This document shows positions 1 to 8,972 of a stretch of DNA of 64,000 bases, piece after piece. The stretch is from Salisaeta longa DSM 21114 (lineage in GTDB: Bacteria > Bacteroidota > Rhodothermia > Rhodothermales > Salinibacteraceae), in the NCBI RefSeq assembly GCF_000419585.1, contig NZ_ATTH01000001.1, forward strand, positions 394,005-458,004, given 5' to 3'. The stretch's first letter is position 1. Each line of letters opens with the position of its first letter. Below the pieces are notes generated by a model. That model was not told where the DNA came from. It saw nothing but the letters and a program-made list of their open reading frames with translations, and did no database searches. Position numbers and translations under genes: made by a program.

Positions 1-423
1 TTCCAGCGCGAGCACCGAGAGCATGGCCGTGAGCCCCGCCGTGCCAATCACCATGGCATCGTGCGGCGCGAGGCCCTCCGGCAGCGCCACCAACTTCTCG
101 GAGGCCACGCGCGCTTCTTGCGTGTAGCCGCCCCACACCGCTTCCCCTAGCTGCCACCCGGTGCCAATGACGCGGTCACCCGGTGCGAAGCGATCGGCGG
201 CGCTCTCTATCACGCGGCCCACGAGGTCGATGCCGGGCACCATGGGGAAGTCGCCCCGAATGATTTTGCCCGCGCCGGTGATGGCAAGGCCGTCCTTGTA
301 GTTGACGCTGGAATACAGCACATCCAGCAGCGTGTCGGCGGGCGGAAGGTCGTCGCGCGTGAGCGATTGCACCGCGCCGGTGTAGCCGTCGTCGGTCGCT
401 TCCAGGACAAACGCGTCAAACAT
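1..423 (-). CDS. acuI: Acrylyl-CoA reductase / quinone oxidoreductase (AcuI/YhdH family), 5' part only
   Basis: The gene starts at an ATG at 423 and runs off the left edge, leaving 141 residues of a family that is usually about 330 long. The visible part is the GroES-like N-terminal half of a zinc-independent medium-chain dehydrogenase/reductase. The early motif SSVNYKDGLAITG is close to the family signature, and it is followed by MVPGIDLVGRV and then GTAGLTAMLSV, the start of the nucleotide-binding half. Members reduce acrylyl-CoA or related enoyl/quinone substrates with NADPH in the cytosol; the substrate here cannot be told from this fragment. It reads in the same direction as the amidohydrolases upstream, about 43 bp after the first, so it could be co-transcribed. 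Confidence 0.8.
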   Translation of the reverse strand, partial: MFDAFVLEATDDGYTGAVQSLTRDDLPPADTLLDVLYSSVNYKDGLAITGAGKIIRGDFPMVPGIDLVGRVIESAADRFAPGDRVIGTGWQLGEAVWGGYTQEARVASEKLVALPEGLAPHDAMVIGTAGLTAMLSVLALE

Positions 424-466
424 AGATCGGGAATGGGTGAATGAGCAAAGCGTGGGCGCAGCAGAA

Positions 467-1666
467 TCAGTCGCAGGTTTCGTTGGCGATGGCGCCGTTT
501 ACGATGACCGTGCAGGCATGGCTGGTGTAGCTCAGCGGGTCGCCGTCAAAGAGCACAAGGTCGGCGTCTAGCCCCGGGGCAATGCGCCCCACCCGGTCGC
601 CCATGCCAATGATGTTGGCGGCGCTTCGGGTGATGCTGGCCAGGGCAGCCTGGCGCGGGAGCCCGTAGGCGGCAGCCATGGCGGCTTCGTAGAGCACCAC
701 ACGCGTCTTGGGGACGTAGGCTTCGTACCCGCTCTGAATGGCAAACGGAATGCCGGCCTCGTACAGCGTGGCGGCGGTGGTGACGGCAGCGTTCTTGGCC
801 GATCCAAACGGACGAATCATGGTGGGGTGCAAGATGACCGGCGCCCCGGCGGCCTTGATCTCGTCGGTAAGCAGGTACGCTTCGGCGGCGCCATCGAGGA
901 TAAGGTTGAAGTCAAACGCCTCAGCTAGCCGTAGCGCCGCCTGAATGTCGTGCGCCCGGTGGGCGGTAATCAGGGCGGGCACCTCGCCGCGCAGCACCTT
1001 CGCCAGGGCTTCCATCTCCAGCGTGGGCGTGGCGTCGTCGTTGGCCATGTACTGCTGCGCCTCCAGAAACTTGGCGCGCAGCATGGCCATGCCTTTGGCC
1101 CGGGTGCCGGGGCTCTTGAAGTGCTCGCTTACGGCAGGGCCGAGGGTCATGGCGACGGTGGTCATCGAGTCGACCAGCACGTCGCCGATGGTTTCGCCGT
1201 GCGTCTTGAACGTGGCCGTTTGGCCGCTGATGAGCGCGCCGGGTGCGTGGCCGCTGTTAACCGTGGTGACGCCGAGGTTGCGCACAAAGTGCACGAGCTG
1301 TTCGCGCGGGTTGTAGGCATCGAAGGCGCGCAGGTGCGGCTGGATGGGGGCCGAAGTGTCGAGCTGGTCCTGGTCGGCCGGTACGTTGTAGAGGCCCGAG
1401 AGGCCCACGGTGGCATGGGCATCCACGAAGCCGGGCGTGAGCACCGACGTTTCGAGAACGCGCGCGCCGGCCGGGATGGAAACCTCCCCGGCGGGGCCGA
1501 CGGCGGCAATGGTTGTTCCGTCAACCACCACGACGCCGTTTACGATGGGCGGGCCGGTCATGGTGTAGAGCGTATCGGCACGGATGGCCAGTTGGGCATG
1601 GGTTGCAGCCGGAAGGCACACCCCGAGGCCAAGGAGGAGTGCAACAAATGAAAGAAGGCGACGCAT
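467..1666 (-). CDS. Secreted amidohydrolase-family protein with degenerate metal ligands
   Basis: This 399-residue protein has a Sec signal peptide (residues 1-24, ending THA) and then an amidohydrolase composite/TIM-barrel domain of the imidazolonepropionase-like type, ending in the usual VGRIAPGLDADLVLFDGDPL segment. It is a paralogue of the next gene upstream (1712-2998). Compared with that copy it has lost several expected ligands: the metal-binding DxHxH reads DAHAT (82-86), the LHH triad reads LDG (near 258), and the HTDDP catalytic-Asp motif reads QSGYE (near 311). Two histidines in the AHRAH stretch (236, 239) remain. It may therefore be a non-catalytic partner or use a changed active site. 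The 45-bp spacing to its paralogue suggests one transcript. The substrate is unknown. Confidence 0.85.
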   Translation of the reverse strand: MRRLLSFVALLLGLGVCLPAATHAQLAIRADTLYTMTGPPIVNGVVVVDGTTIAAVGPAGEVSIPAGARVLETSVLTPGFVDAHATVGLSGLYNVPADQDQLDTSAPIQPHLRAFDAYNPREQLVHFVRNLGVTTVNSGHAPGALISGQTATFKTHGETIGDVLVDSMTTVAMTLGPAVSEHFKSPGTRAKGMAMLRAKFLEAQQYMANDDATPTLEMEALAKVLRGEVPALITAHRAHDIQAALRLAEAFDFNLILDGAAEAYLLTDEIKAAGAPVILHPTMIRPFGSAKNAAVTTAATLYEAGIPFAIQSGYEAYVPKTRVVLYEAAMAAAYGLPRQAALASITRSAANIIGMGDRVGRIAPGLDADLVLFDGDPLSYTSHACTVIVNGAIANETCD

Positions 1667-1711
1667 AAGCAGACAACGGTTGGTAGTGAGAGGGGCGACG
1701 GGCGGGGCGCG

Positions 1712-2998
1712 CTATTCGGTGAGGCCGTGAATGTGGTGCATGGTGCCCTCAAACACACGATAGCCGCCCGTGGCGTACTTCCGGTGGGCAGGGTTGCTGA
1801 GGTCAAACACCTTCTGCCCTTCCACCCATGTCTGCTCCACGTTGGTGTACACGCTGAGCGGATCGCCGGAGAGCACGATGAAGTCGGCATCCTTGCCCTG
1901 CTCCAGCGTGCCCACGTTGTCGGCCATGTTGAGCATCTTGGCGCCGTTGATGGTGAGGGAGCGGAGGGCCGTGGCCCGCGACATGCCGGCGCGCACGCCG
2001 AAAGCGGCCGACCGTAGGAACCAGCGCGAATCGGTGATGGGGTCGTCGGTGTGGTACGCCACAAGCGCTCCGGCGTCTTCCAACACGGCCCCCGTCCGGT
2101 ACACCAGCTCGTCGGCTTCGTGCTTGCCGCCCGGCGCGTCGATCACGATGATGGATGCCGGCACGTTGGCGGCGGCAATCTCGTCGGCCACCTTCCACCC
2201 TTCGCTCACGTGGTGCAGCACCAGCTCGAAGTCAAACTCCTGACTGAGCCGAATGGCCGTCATGATGTCGTCATGGCGGTGGGTGTGGAAGTGGACCGTG
2301 CGTTTGCCTTCCAGCACCTCTACGAGGGCTTCCATTTGCAAGTCGCGCTTCGGCGGGTCGTCCGATTGCAGCTTGGCGCGGTACTGCTGCGCCTTCAAGA
2401 AGAGCGCGCGCGCCTTGGCGGCGGCCTTCGCGCGCGTTCCCGGAAACGGCGGGTCGCCCTGCGGATTGGTGCCGTTGGCCATTTTCATACCGCCGCAGAT
2501 GTCGGTTTGCGGGTTGTCGCACACCATCAGGTCGTCGATGGTGCCGCCGCTTCGGAGCTTCAGGTAGGTCGTTTGCCCGCTCATGAGGTGGCCGGAGCCG
2601 CTCATCACGTTCACCGTGGTGATGCCGCCGGCTCGCGCGCGCATCATCGACGGGTCGCGCACATTAATCGCGTCGAGCGTGCGCACGGCGGGGTGCAAGG
2701 CGGCCGACCGGTCGCCGCCGCTTACGCTGCCCACGTGCGAGTGCGTATCCACAAGCCCCGGCATGATGACCTTGCCGCGCACGTCGTGGCGTACGGCGTC
2801 GTCGGGAATGGCCACCGCGTCGGCGGTGCCCACGGCCTGGATCAGCCCGTTCTGAACGATGAGCACGCCCTCGGGGATGGGCGCGCTGGCGATGGGGACG
2901 ATCCGGGCGCCCACAAACGCATGCGGGGCCTCTTGGGCATGCGCGGCGGGCGCGATCCACACAAGGGCGAGAAGGACAGCGAGGAGACGACGGCGCAT
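1712..2998 (-). CDS. Secreted amidohydrolase (imidazolonepropionase-like), metal ligands intact
   Basis: This protein has 428 residues and a Sec signal peptide (1-22, AHAQ). The amidohydrolase fold is indicated by DTHSH at 84-88, a histidine cluster HFHTHRH at 236-242, LHH at 261-263 and HTDDP at 316-320, which supplies the catalytic aspartate. The family signature GTLEQGKDADFIVLSGDPL lies near the C-terminus. These are the normal ligands of a metal-dependent hydrolase, so it should be active in the periplasm or on the surface; the family includes enzymes acting on cyclic amides and peptides, and the substrate cannot be assigned. It lies directly upstream of a paralogue that has lost most of these residues, and probably shares its transcript. 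Confidence 0.88.
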   Translation of the reverse strand: MRRRLLAVLLALVWIAPAAHAQEAPHAFVGARIVPIASAPIPEGVLIVQNGLIQAVGTADAVAIPDDAVRHDVRGKVIMPGLVDTHSHVGSVSGGDRSAALHPAVRTLDAINVRDPSMMRARAGGITTVNVMSGSGHLMSGQTTYLKLRSGGTIDDLMVCDNPQTDICGGMKMANGTNPQGDPPFPGTRAKAAAKARALFLKAQQYRAKLQSDDPPKRDLQMEALVEVLEGKRTVHFHTHRHDDIMTAIRLSQEFDFELVLHHVSEGWKVADEIAAANVPASIIVIDAPGGKHEADELVYRTGAVLEDAGALVAYHTDDPITDSRWFLRSAAFGVRAGMSRATALRSLTINGAKMLNMADNVGTLEQGKDADFIVLSGDPLSVYTNVEQTWVEGQKVFDLSNPAHRKYATGGYRVFEGTMHHIHGLTE

Positions 2999-3129
2999 AA
3001 GCGGTGCGGGATTGGACGAACAGGCGTGGGAGCGCTCAAACTACGAAAGCGCTTCTACAGACGCAACGCCTGCCGCGGGGTGCGCAGCAGGCGTTGCCCT
3101 TGATGATGTAAGTGGACGTGTTGGCGCGA

Positions 3130-6100
3130 TCAGCGGACAATCATCACCTTTTGCGTGGCCTGGAAGCGCTCGCCGCGCACGCGGAGGAAGTACATGCCAC
3201 TCGCCAGCTGGTCGGCCGCAATGGGCAGGTGAAGCGCCTGTTTCGGCGGCACGGCCCCGTCGTGCAGCACCCGAACGCGTTGGCCCAGCACGTTGTACAG
3301 CGCAGCCGTTACCTTCTGGCGTTGTTGCACGTACAGCGTAGCCCGGCCGCTGCGCGTCAGCGGGTTGGGGGCCACCTTGGAGAGGCGAAAGGCGTCGCGC
3401 AGATCAATCGTGACGGTGGTTGTCCACTGGTCGGTGGAGGTGCCGTCCACATCTTTCTGGCGGAGGCGGAAGGTGTGCGTGCCCGGCGCGAGGTCGGCCA
3501 CGGCAAACTGGTACGTCTGCGGAGCAGAGGCCGTCCCGGCGCCCGCGACAAACGACAGGTTGGTGAAGGCCTCGGCCGTGGGGGCCTTGTGGTCGACGTA
3601 AAAGCCCGCGTTGTTGGTCTCGCTGGCCGTGCGCCACGACAGGCGGGCGCCGTTGGCCGTCGAAACGGCGTTAAAGGCCACAAGCTCGACCGGCAGGGCC
3701 GAGGCGATGCCGCTGGTGGCAGCAATCTGCGGACGCAGGATCAGGTCGGCAGCCAGCGGTGACCATGACGTACCATCGAACGAGCCGCTGCGCCCGCTGG
3801 TGCTTCCGGCGGCTTCGCCTTGCATGGTGAGCGAGCCCGGTCCGCTCGGCGTTAACACCACGAAATAATCGGTGTTGGCTTGCACCTGTACGCCGGTGGG
3901 CACGAGATCTACGCTGTTGGGGCCAAAGGCCGTAAGCTGCTCGGGCGGCACCGTGGTTGCGCCCAGCTTCGTGTCGGGCAGGCCCGCGCTGGAGCTCGAC
4001 CAGACCTCCACGTTGAGCGGCTGCGTAAGTTGAATGGAGCCCGCCGGGCCAGGCGTGAGCAGCGCACCCGTCACGACCCCGCTGATGGAGGGCGTAAACC
4101 GAAGGGCGAGACGTTCGGCGCCGGTGCCACCCAGCGTGTGACCCGTAAGCTCACTAAGGGTGTACGGATCGTGATAGATCAGGTATTCGCGCTGTGCGGA
4201 GCCGCCTAAGAAATTGGTAACGGCTTCCAGGATGTCCAACTTCCCATGCCCAAACACCGGATTCGGCATCGCGCCATATTGCGTGGTGTAGGTGTCCGTA
4301 TCGGCGGCATCCGTCAAATACGTGCGCACCTCGTTGGCCGTAAGCGACTGGCCGGCTTGCATGGCTGCTTCCAAGAGCAGCGCCACCGATCCTGCCACCG
4401 CTGGCGCCGACATGCTCGTGCCCTGGCTTAGACGGTGCAAGCCGTCCTGATCAATGATTCGGAGAGATGATACGTTGCTCATGTCTTGCGAATAGGCCGA
4501 TACCGTACCCATGCCGGGCGCGGTAAGGTCGGGCTTTAGCGCGCCATCGCGCAGCGGTCCGATACTGCTGAATGGCGCAATGTCGTCGCGGAGGTCGAAC
4601 GACTGATCATAGCCAAGGGAGGAGCCGTCGGTGGACGTCCACCGCCAGCGGTGGACGTGCGCCCCTACCGTAATGGCGCCGGCTGCGCTGCCGGGCGTAC
4701 CAATGGTGTACTGCCCGTTGCCGTTATCGAAGCTCCCCGTCAGCGTCTGCGTTGCGGTGGTCCAGCCGTGGTAGCCCGTGGAGGCAGTGCCGTTGTTGGT
4801 AAGCTGGATGCTCCATTGCCCTTCCGCGGGGGCCACTTGGTTTGCGCCTTGTACCTCGTCATAGACTATGTCATAGACTATCACCGACACGTACCGATCG
4901 TTGTTATCGCCATCAACACCGCTTTCGATGTAAATGATGCCGGATCCGGTGGAGTCACCCACCGCCTGGGGGCCCGTGCCGCTTGCTGAAAGGGCCAGTT
5001 GATCGGTGCCGTTGGGCGCGGTGACCGTGATGGTGAGCGGGCCGTTGCCGTCGAGCCAGTATTCGGTGAGAAAATAATCGTTCGGTGCGCCGCTTTTGGG
5101 CGTGTATTCGCCAACCGTCCAGGGTTCGTTGGCGGTAGCGCCGGCCCCAAGGGAGCCCGACACGTGGATGCTGCTCCCGCCATCGTTCCCGGCCGACACG
5201 ACGGCCACACGATTCGGAGCCGTGCCGGGATCAGGCGATCCGTCGTTGGGCGTTCCGTCGGTGAAGGCATCAACGGCCAGGTCGAGCGCGCTCGTGCCGT
5301 CGTGCGGGCCGCCCTGCGACCCGAGGCTCATGTTTACCACGACGGGCTTGTTCTGATTGGCTGCGACCTGCCCGCAGTAGGTCATGCCGTCAATGATATT
5401 AGTGTTGGGAAAGGAGCCGTTGCCCGCTTTGACCACGACAATGTCGGCCTTTGGGGCCATGCCGCGATGCTCGGGCGTCGCCTGCGCGCCGCTGTTTACA
5501 AGCGCGTATCCGCTGCTGGCCGCGGTGCCGGCTACATGCGTGCCGTGGCCATCGGTATCCGTCGCACTGACGGTGCCCGCGTTGATGTCTGCCGCGGTAT
5601 ACTCCGCGCCGTAATCCAGCCCGCTGAAGCTTGCATCCCGATCGGCCGGAGTGGTTGTGGTACTCGCGGTCTGATCCCACAGGAAGAGAATGCGCGTATC
5701 GCCGTTGGCATCCACGAAGTCGCCGTGGTCATAGTCAATGCCCGAGTCGATAACGCAGGTGATGACGCCTGCGCCCTGGTAGGCCGTGTTGTTCACCGCG
5801 CCGTTGTTGAGCGTGCGTGCTCCCACCTCGCGAGCGGTTTCGTCGTTGTGCGAGTGGGCCATGGTTGCCGTTTCGATGCGGCGCACCGCCGAAAGGCCGG
5901 CGAGCGTGCGCAGCTCACGGCGCGTGGCCCGCACCGTAGCCCGGCCCGCAAAGACGCTTCCCACCGAAATCCCGGCCTGTCGCAGCGCAGTGACGTTGGT
6001 GGTATGGACGATGGCGGGAAAGCGCACCGTGCCGCCGTGGGTGACGGCGGTTGCCTCAAGCACGGGCAACGGAAGGGCGCGGGCGCTGCGTTTGGCCATC

Positions 6101-6252
6101 GGAGCCGGCGCGGGCGTCGACAGGAGCATCTGGAAGGCACCGTCGAGCTTTTGGCGCTCGGCGGCGGTCAACGGCCGATCTTGGGCATGAACGGGCGTCA
6201 CGGCGAGGCCCGCGAGAAGGAACGCACAACAAAGAGAAAACAGACGATTCAC
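3130..6252 (-). CDS. Subtilisin-like serine peptidase (S8) with T9SS sorting domain
   Basis: This protein has 1040 residues. A signal peptide (1-24, VHAQ) is followed by an inhibitor-I9-like propeptide (about 28-130). The S8 catalytic domain has Asp169 in VIDSGIDY, His236 in DGHGTHVAGT, the oxyanion Asn in SAGNDGG (356) and Ser613 in GTSMSAPAVAG. A roughly 190-residue insertion between the Asn and Ser blocks resembles a pre-peptidase C-terminal or PA-like jelly-roll region. The last 80 or so residues, starting at VAPNPLTRSG and ending FQATQKVMIVR, match the type A sorting domain that directs cargo through the type IX secretion system. It is therefore a secreted, surface-attached or extracellular protease. 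The gene upstream (6266-6649) encodes a lipoprotein similar to the propeptide, only 13 bp away, which suggests a protease/inhibitor pair. Confidence 0.93.
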   Translation of the reverse strand: MNRLFSLCCAFLLAGLAVTPVHAQDRPLTAAERQKLDGAFQMLLSTPAPAPMAKRSARALPLPVLEATAVTHGGTVRFPAIVHTTNVTALRQAGISVGSVFAGRATVRATRRELRTLAGLSAVRRIETATMAHSHNDETAREVGARTLNNGAVNNTAYQGAGVITCVIDSGIDYDHGDFVDANGDTRILFLWDQTASTTTTPADRDASFSGLDYGAEYTAADINAGTVSATDTDGHGTHVAGTAASSGYALVNSGAQATPEHRGMAPKADIVVVKAGNGSFPNTNIIDGMTYCGQVAANQNKPVVVNMSLGSQGGPHDGTSALDLAVDAFTDGTPNDGSPDPGTAPNRVAVVSAGNDGGSSIHVSGSLGAGATANEPWTVGEYTPKSGAPNDYFLTEYWLDGNGPLTITVTAPNGTDQLALSASGTGPQAVGDSTGSGIIYIESGVDGDNNDRYVSVIVYDIVYDEVQGANQVAPAEGQWSIQLTNNGTASTGYHGWTTATQTLTGSFDNGNGQYTIGTPGSAAGAITVGAHVHRWRWTSTDGSSLGYDQSFDLRDDIAPFSSIGPLRDGALKPDLTAPGMGTVSAYSQDMSNVSSLRIIDQDGLHRLSQGTSMSAPAVAGSVALLLEAAMQAGQSLTANEVRTYLTDAADTDTYTTQYGAMPNPVFGHGKLDILEAVTNFLGGSAQREYLIYHDPYTLSELTGHTLGGTGAERLALRFTPSISGVVTGALLTPGPAGSIQLTQPLNVEVWSSSSAGLPDTKLGATTVPPEQLTAFGPNSVDLVPTGVQVQANTDYFVVLTPSGPGSLTMQGEAAGSTSGRSGSFDGTSWSPLAADLILRPQIAATSGIASALPVELVAFNAVSTANGARLSWRTASETNNAGFYVDHKAPTAEAFTNLSFVAGAGTASAPQTYQFAVADLAPGTHTFRLRQKDVDGTSTDQWTTTVTIDLRDAFRLSKVAPNPLTRSGRATLYVQQRQKVTAALYNVLGQRVRVLHDGAVPPKQALHLPIAADQLASGMYFLRVRGERFQATQKVMIVR

Positions 6253-6265
6253 GGTACGTACGTGT

Positions 6266-6649
6266 TTAGTTGGAGGCTGGGGATGCGGTACCGCTCAGTT
6301 CGATCGACTCGACGGCCGGCAGGCGCACGGCTTGCCGGATCTCATCGGGCGTAAAACGAGCCGTCGCAATGCGCCCGCGCACCGTATTCCACGCCAGATC
6401 GCTGTTGCGCAGGGCCACCGGATCGGTGGTGCGCACGATGACGGCGTACACCGGCGTGCCATCCGGTCGCGTTGCCACCGGCGCTACGCCCGGTCGTTGC
6501 GGGACCTGGCCCTGAACGATGGCCTGCAGCGCCGGACTCAACTTGGCGCGCTCGGCGGCCGTCAGCGAGGAGGAGTTGGCGCACCCGCCCACCGCAAGGG
6601 CCACGACCAGCAGCCCGCTAAAAAATAAGATGTAGCTGTGTGCGGTCAT
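6266..6649 (-). CDS. Small lipoprotein resembling the propeptide of the adjacent subtilase
   Basis: This protein has 127 residues from the ATG at 6649. A hydrophobic signal ends in a lipobox (VGGC, Cys23), so it should be lipid-anchored. The mature part begins SLTAAERAKL and contains YAVIVRTTDPVALR, then RGRIATARFTPDEIRQAVRLPAVESIELS. The downstream subtilase propeptide has the same order: PLTAAERQKL, FPAIVHTTNVTALR, AGRATVRATRRELRTLAGLSAVRRIETA. That is the I9 inhibitor beta-alpha-beta-beta-alpha-beta layout. Free-standing I9 proteins are known as subtilisin inhibitors or intramolecular-chaperone relatives, so the inferred role is inhibition or folding of the neighbouring protease. The gap to the protease start is 13 bp, consistent with an operon. 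A longer frame beginning at 6694 is possible but lacks the clean signal. Confidence 0.75.
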   Translation of the reverse strand: MTAHSYILFFSGLLVVALAVGGCANSSSLTAAERAKLSPALQAIVQGQVPQRPGVAPVATRPDGTPVYAVIVRTTDPVALRNSDLAWNTVRGRIATARFTPDEIRQAVRLPAVESIELSGTASPASN

Positions 6650-6754
6650 GTGCGTCTGGCGGTGGATGGGGCATGGGATGAGCGTCGGGTTCATCTAACT
6701 ACTGAAATCGTCACGCAAATGCAACGTGCAGGTTCTGTAGGCAGGGCAATCGCA

Positions 6755-7060
6755 CCAATGTGCGGCAGGTTTTTGCTCGCTTGGGGAGATTGCCACGTAC
6801 CAAAGCCATGACCTACGGCTTCCCCTCCGGAATGACCTAAAGGCCCCAACCTCGTTTTCATCGCATGGTGCGTTCCTGCTCGTTTGCGGAGATTGCCACG
6901 CTCACTTCGTTCGCTCGCAATGACATGAATAGTTAGGTGAGGGCTCAAACGTCGATGGTTCAATTGGACATTCGGGTGGGTTTGGTCAACTGCACGCCCA
7001 ACGCACAAAAAAGCAGTACGCTCCTTGTCATCGCGAGGAATGAACGCATGTGAATGACGT
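6755..7060 (-). repeat. Interspersed intergenic repeat, element A copy 1 (inverted relative to copy 2)
   Basis: Read on the minus strand, this stretch matches 26897-27148 in block order: a CGTCATTCACRTGCGTTCAT start, then CGCGTTGGGCGTGCAG or a close variant, then GTCATTGCGAGCGA, then GGGGCCTTTAGGTC, and finally GAGCAAAAACCTGCCGCAC. The blocks are 10-25 bases each, separated by diverged sequence. I see no coding frame with protein-like composition. It fills most of the gap between the lipoprotein gene and pgm. Confidence 0.75.
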
Positions 7061-7274
7061 GGGGCCTTGGTCATGCCACTGGTACGCATGCGAGCGACGC
7101 GGAGGGCGAAGGTACAGAAAGAAACGCGTAGGCCCTGCCGGGCATCCCACAAGCATTGCGGTACAATCGGTCCATTTTCCAGCGTTTGCAACACCGTCCG
7201 CGCCGGTCGATAAGGAGACACGCATCTGTGCCGTTTCGGATGTACGCGCACCGCTCACCAACCGTCTGTTCCTC

Positions 7275-8933
7275 ATGCCCATCCACGAATTGGCCGGCCA
7301 GCCGGCGCCCGACGAGGTTTTGCTCGACGTTCCAAAGCTCTTGGCGGCGTATCAGGAGCTTGCGCCCGATCCTACGGTGCCGGCCGAGCGCGTGTCGTTT
7401 GGCACCTCGGGGCATCGGGGCAGCGCCTTCAACGCCACGTTCAACGAAGCGCACATCCTGGCCATCGCGCAAGCCATTGCCGAGTACCGCGCGCAGGCCA
7501 ACATCGACGGCCCGCTCTTTTTGGGGATGGATACGCACGCCCTCTCGCCGCTCGCGCATGCCACATGCCTGGAGGTGTTCGCGGCCCACGGCCTCGACGT
7601 GATGGTGGCGGCCGATGACGGCGTTACGCCCACCCCGGCGGTCTCGCACGCCATCCTCAGCCACAACCGCTCAGCGCAGGGCGGCACGGCCGATGGTGTC
7701 ATCATCACGCCGTCGCACAACCCGCCGGCCGACGGTGGCATCAAGTACAACCCGCCCACCGGCGGCCCGGCCGGTCCCGAGGTGACGTCCTGGATCGAAG
7801 CCCGCGCCAACGATTTGTTGGAGCAGGACCTTGCGGGCGTGCAGCGGCACGGCCAAGAGGCCGCCCGCCGCGCCGACACCACGCACACGTTTGACTACAT
7901 GGGCCGTTACGTGCGCGACCTCGACGCCATCATCGACATGGAGGCGATCCGCACCTCGGGGCTGTCGCTGGCGGTCGATCCGCTGGGCGGTGCCGGGGTC
8001 GACTACTGGGGCGCCATCGCCGAGCACTACAACCTGCCGTTGGAGGTGCTGCGCACCGACGTCGATCCGACCTTTCGGTTCATGACGCTCGACTGGGACG
8101 GCTCCATCCGCATGGATCCGTCGTCGCCCTACGCCATGCAGTCGCTCATTGCGCTCAAGGACCGCTACGACGTGGCCTTTGCTTGCGATACCGACCACGA
8201 CCGCCACGGCATCGTGACGGGCAGCGATGGCCTCATGCAGCCGAATGCGTATCTCGCGGTCATGCTCGATGCGCTCCTGGCCGATCGCTCCCACTGGGGC
8301 CCGCGCGTGGGCGTGGGCAAAACGGTCGTGACCACCCGCCTGCTCGACCGCATCGCCGCCGCCCACGACCGCTCCATCACCGAGGTGCCGGTCGGCTTTA
8401 AGTGGTTCGTGGAGGGCCTCGCCGACGAAACGCTGGGCTTCGTGGGGGAAGAGAGCGCCGGGGCGTCGTTCCTGCGCACCGATGGCACGGTGTGGAGCAC
8501 CGACAAGGATGGCATCATCGCATGCCTGCTGGCCGCAGAAATTACGGCCAAACAGGGGCAAGATCCGGCCGAACGCTACGACGCGCTGACAGCCATCTAT
8601 GGTGCGCCGTCGTACGAGCGGGTCGAGGCGCCGGCTACGCGCACGCAAAAGCGCGTCCTCAAGCAGCTCTCCACCGATCAGGTGACGCAGGACGAGCTGG
8701 CGGGCGAACCCATCACGGCGGTACGCACCCGCGCGCCGGGCAACGATGCGCCCATTGGCGGACTCAAGGTGGAAACGGGCAGCGGGTGGTTCCTGGCGCG
8801 GCCGTCGGGGACGGAAGACGTCTACAAGTTGTATGCGGAGAGCTTTCAGGGGGAGGAGCACCTGCAGGCGCTTCTCGACGGCGCCCGCGCCCTGGTGCAG
8901 CGGGCCTTCGATGACGCGTCTGCTGCGGCATAG
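7275..8933 (+). CDS. pgm: Phosphoglucomutase, alpha-D-glucose specific
   Basis: From the ATG at 7275 this encodes 552 residues, close to the usual 546-550 of bacterial Pgm; an open frame extends 225 bp further upstream but crosses repeat-like DNA. It interconverts glucose 1-phosphate and glucose 6-phosphate in the cytosol. The phosphohexomutase motifs are in order: SFGTSGHRGS near the N-terminus, the phosphoserine loop TPSHNPPADGGIKYN, the Mg-binding loop CDTDHDRHG, the sugar-specificity loop GEESAGAS, and the phosphate-binding loop RPSGTEDVYK near the end. It stands alone on the plus strand after a 600-bp intergenic region. Confidence 0.96.
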   Translation: MPIHELAGQPAPDEVLLDVPKLLAAYQELAPDPTVPAERVSFGTSGHRGSAFNATFNEAHILAIAQAIAEYRAQANIDGPLFLGMDTHALSPLAHATCLEVFAAHGLDVMVAADDGVTPTPAVSHAILSHNRSAQGGTADGVIITPSHNPPADGGIKYNPPTGGPAGPEVTSWIEARANDLLEQDLAGVQRHGQEAARRADTTHTFDYMGRYVRDLDAIIDMEAIRTSGLSLAVDPLGGAGVDYWGAIAEHYNLPLEVLRTDVDPTFRFMTLDWDGSIRMDPSSPYAMQSLIALKDRYDVAFACDTDHDRHGIVTGSDGLMQPNAYLAVMLDALLADRSHWGPRVGVGKTVVTTRLLDRIAAAHDRSITEVPVGFKWFVEGLADETLGFVGEESAGASFLRTDGTVWSTDKDGIIACLLAAEITAKQGQDPAERYDALTAIYGAPSYERVEAPATRTQKRVLKQLSTDQVTQDELAGEPITAVRTRAPGNDAPIGGLKVETGSGWFLARPSGTEDVYKLYAESFQGEEHLQALLDGARALVQRAFDDASAAA

Positions 8934-8972
8934 CCCCGCGGCCCGCTCGTTCTCCAACGGCTGATTTGTTCA

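Noticed and set aside
4999-6354. Open frame of 451 codons opposite the subtilase
   Set aside because: It overlaps the catalytic domain coding region and has no domain.
6691-7251. Minus-strand open frame of 186 codons in the region before pgm
   Set aside because: It reads through the interspersed repeat and has no protein-like conservation; the repeat copy at 26897 lacks an equivalent frame.
7050-7274. N-terminal extension of phosphoglucomutase
   Set aside because: The extra 75 codons overlap repeat DNA, and the product from 7275 already matches the family length and start.
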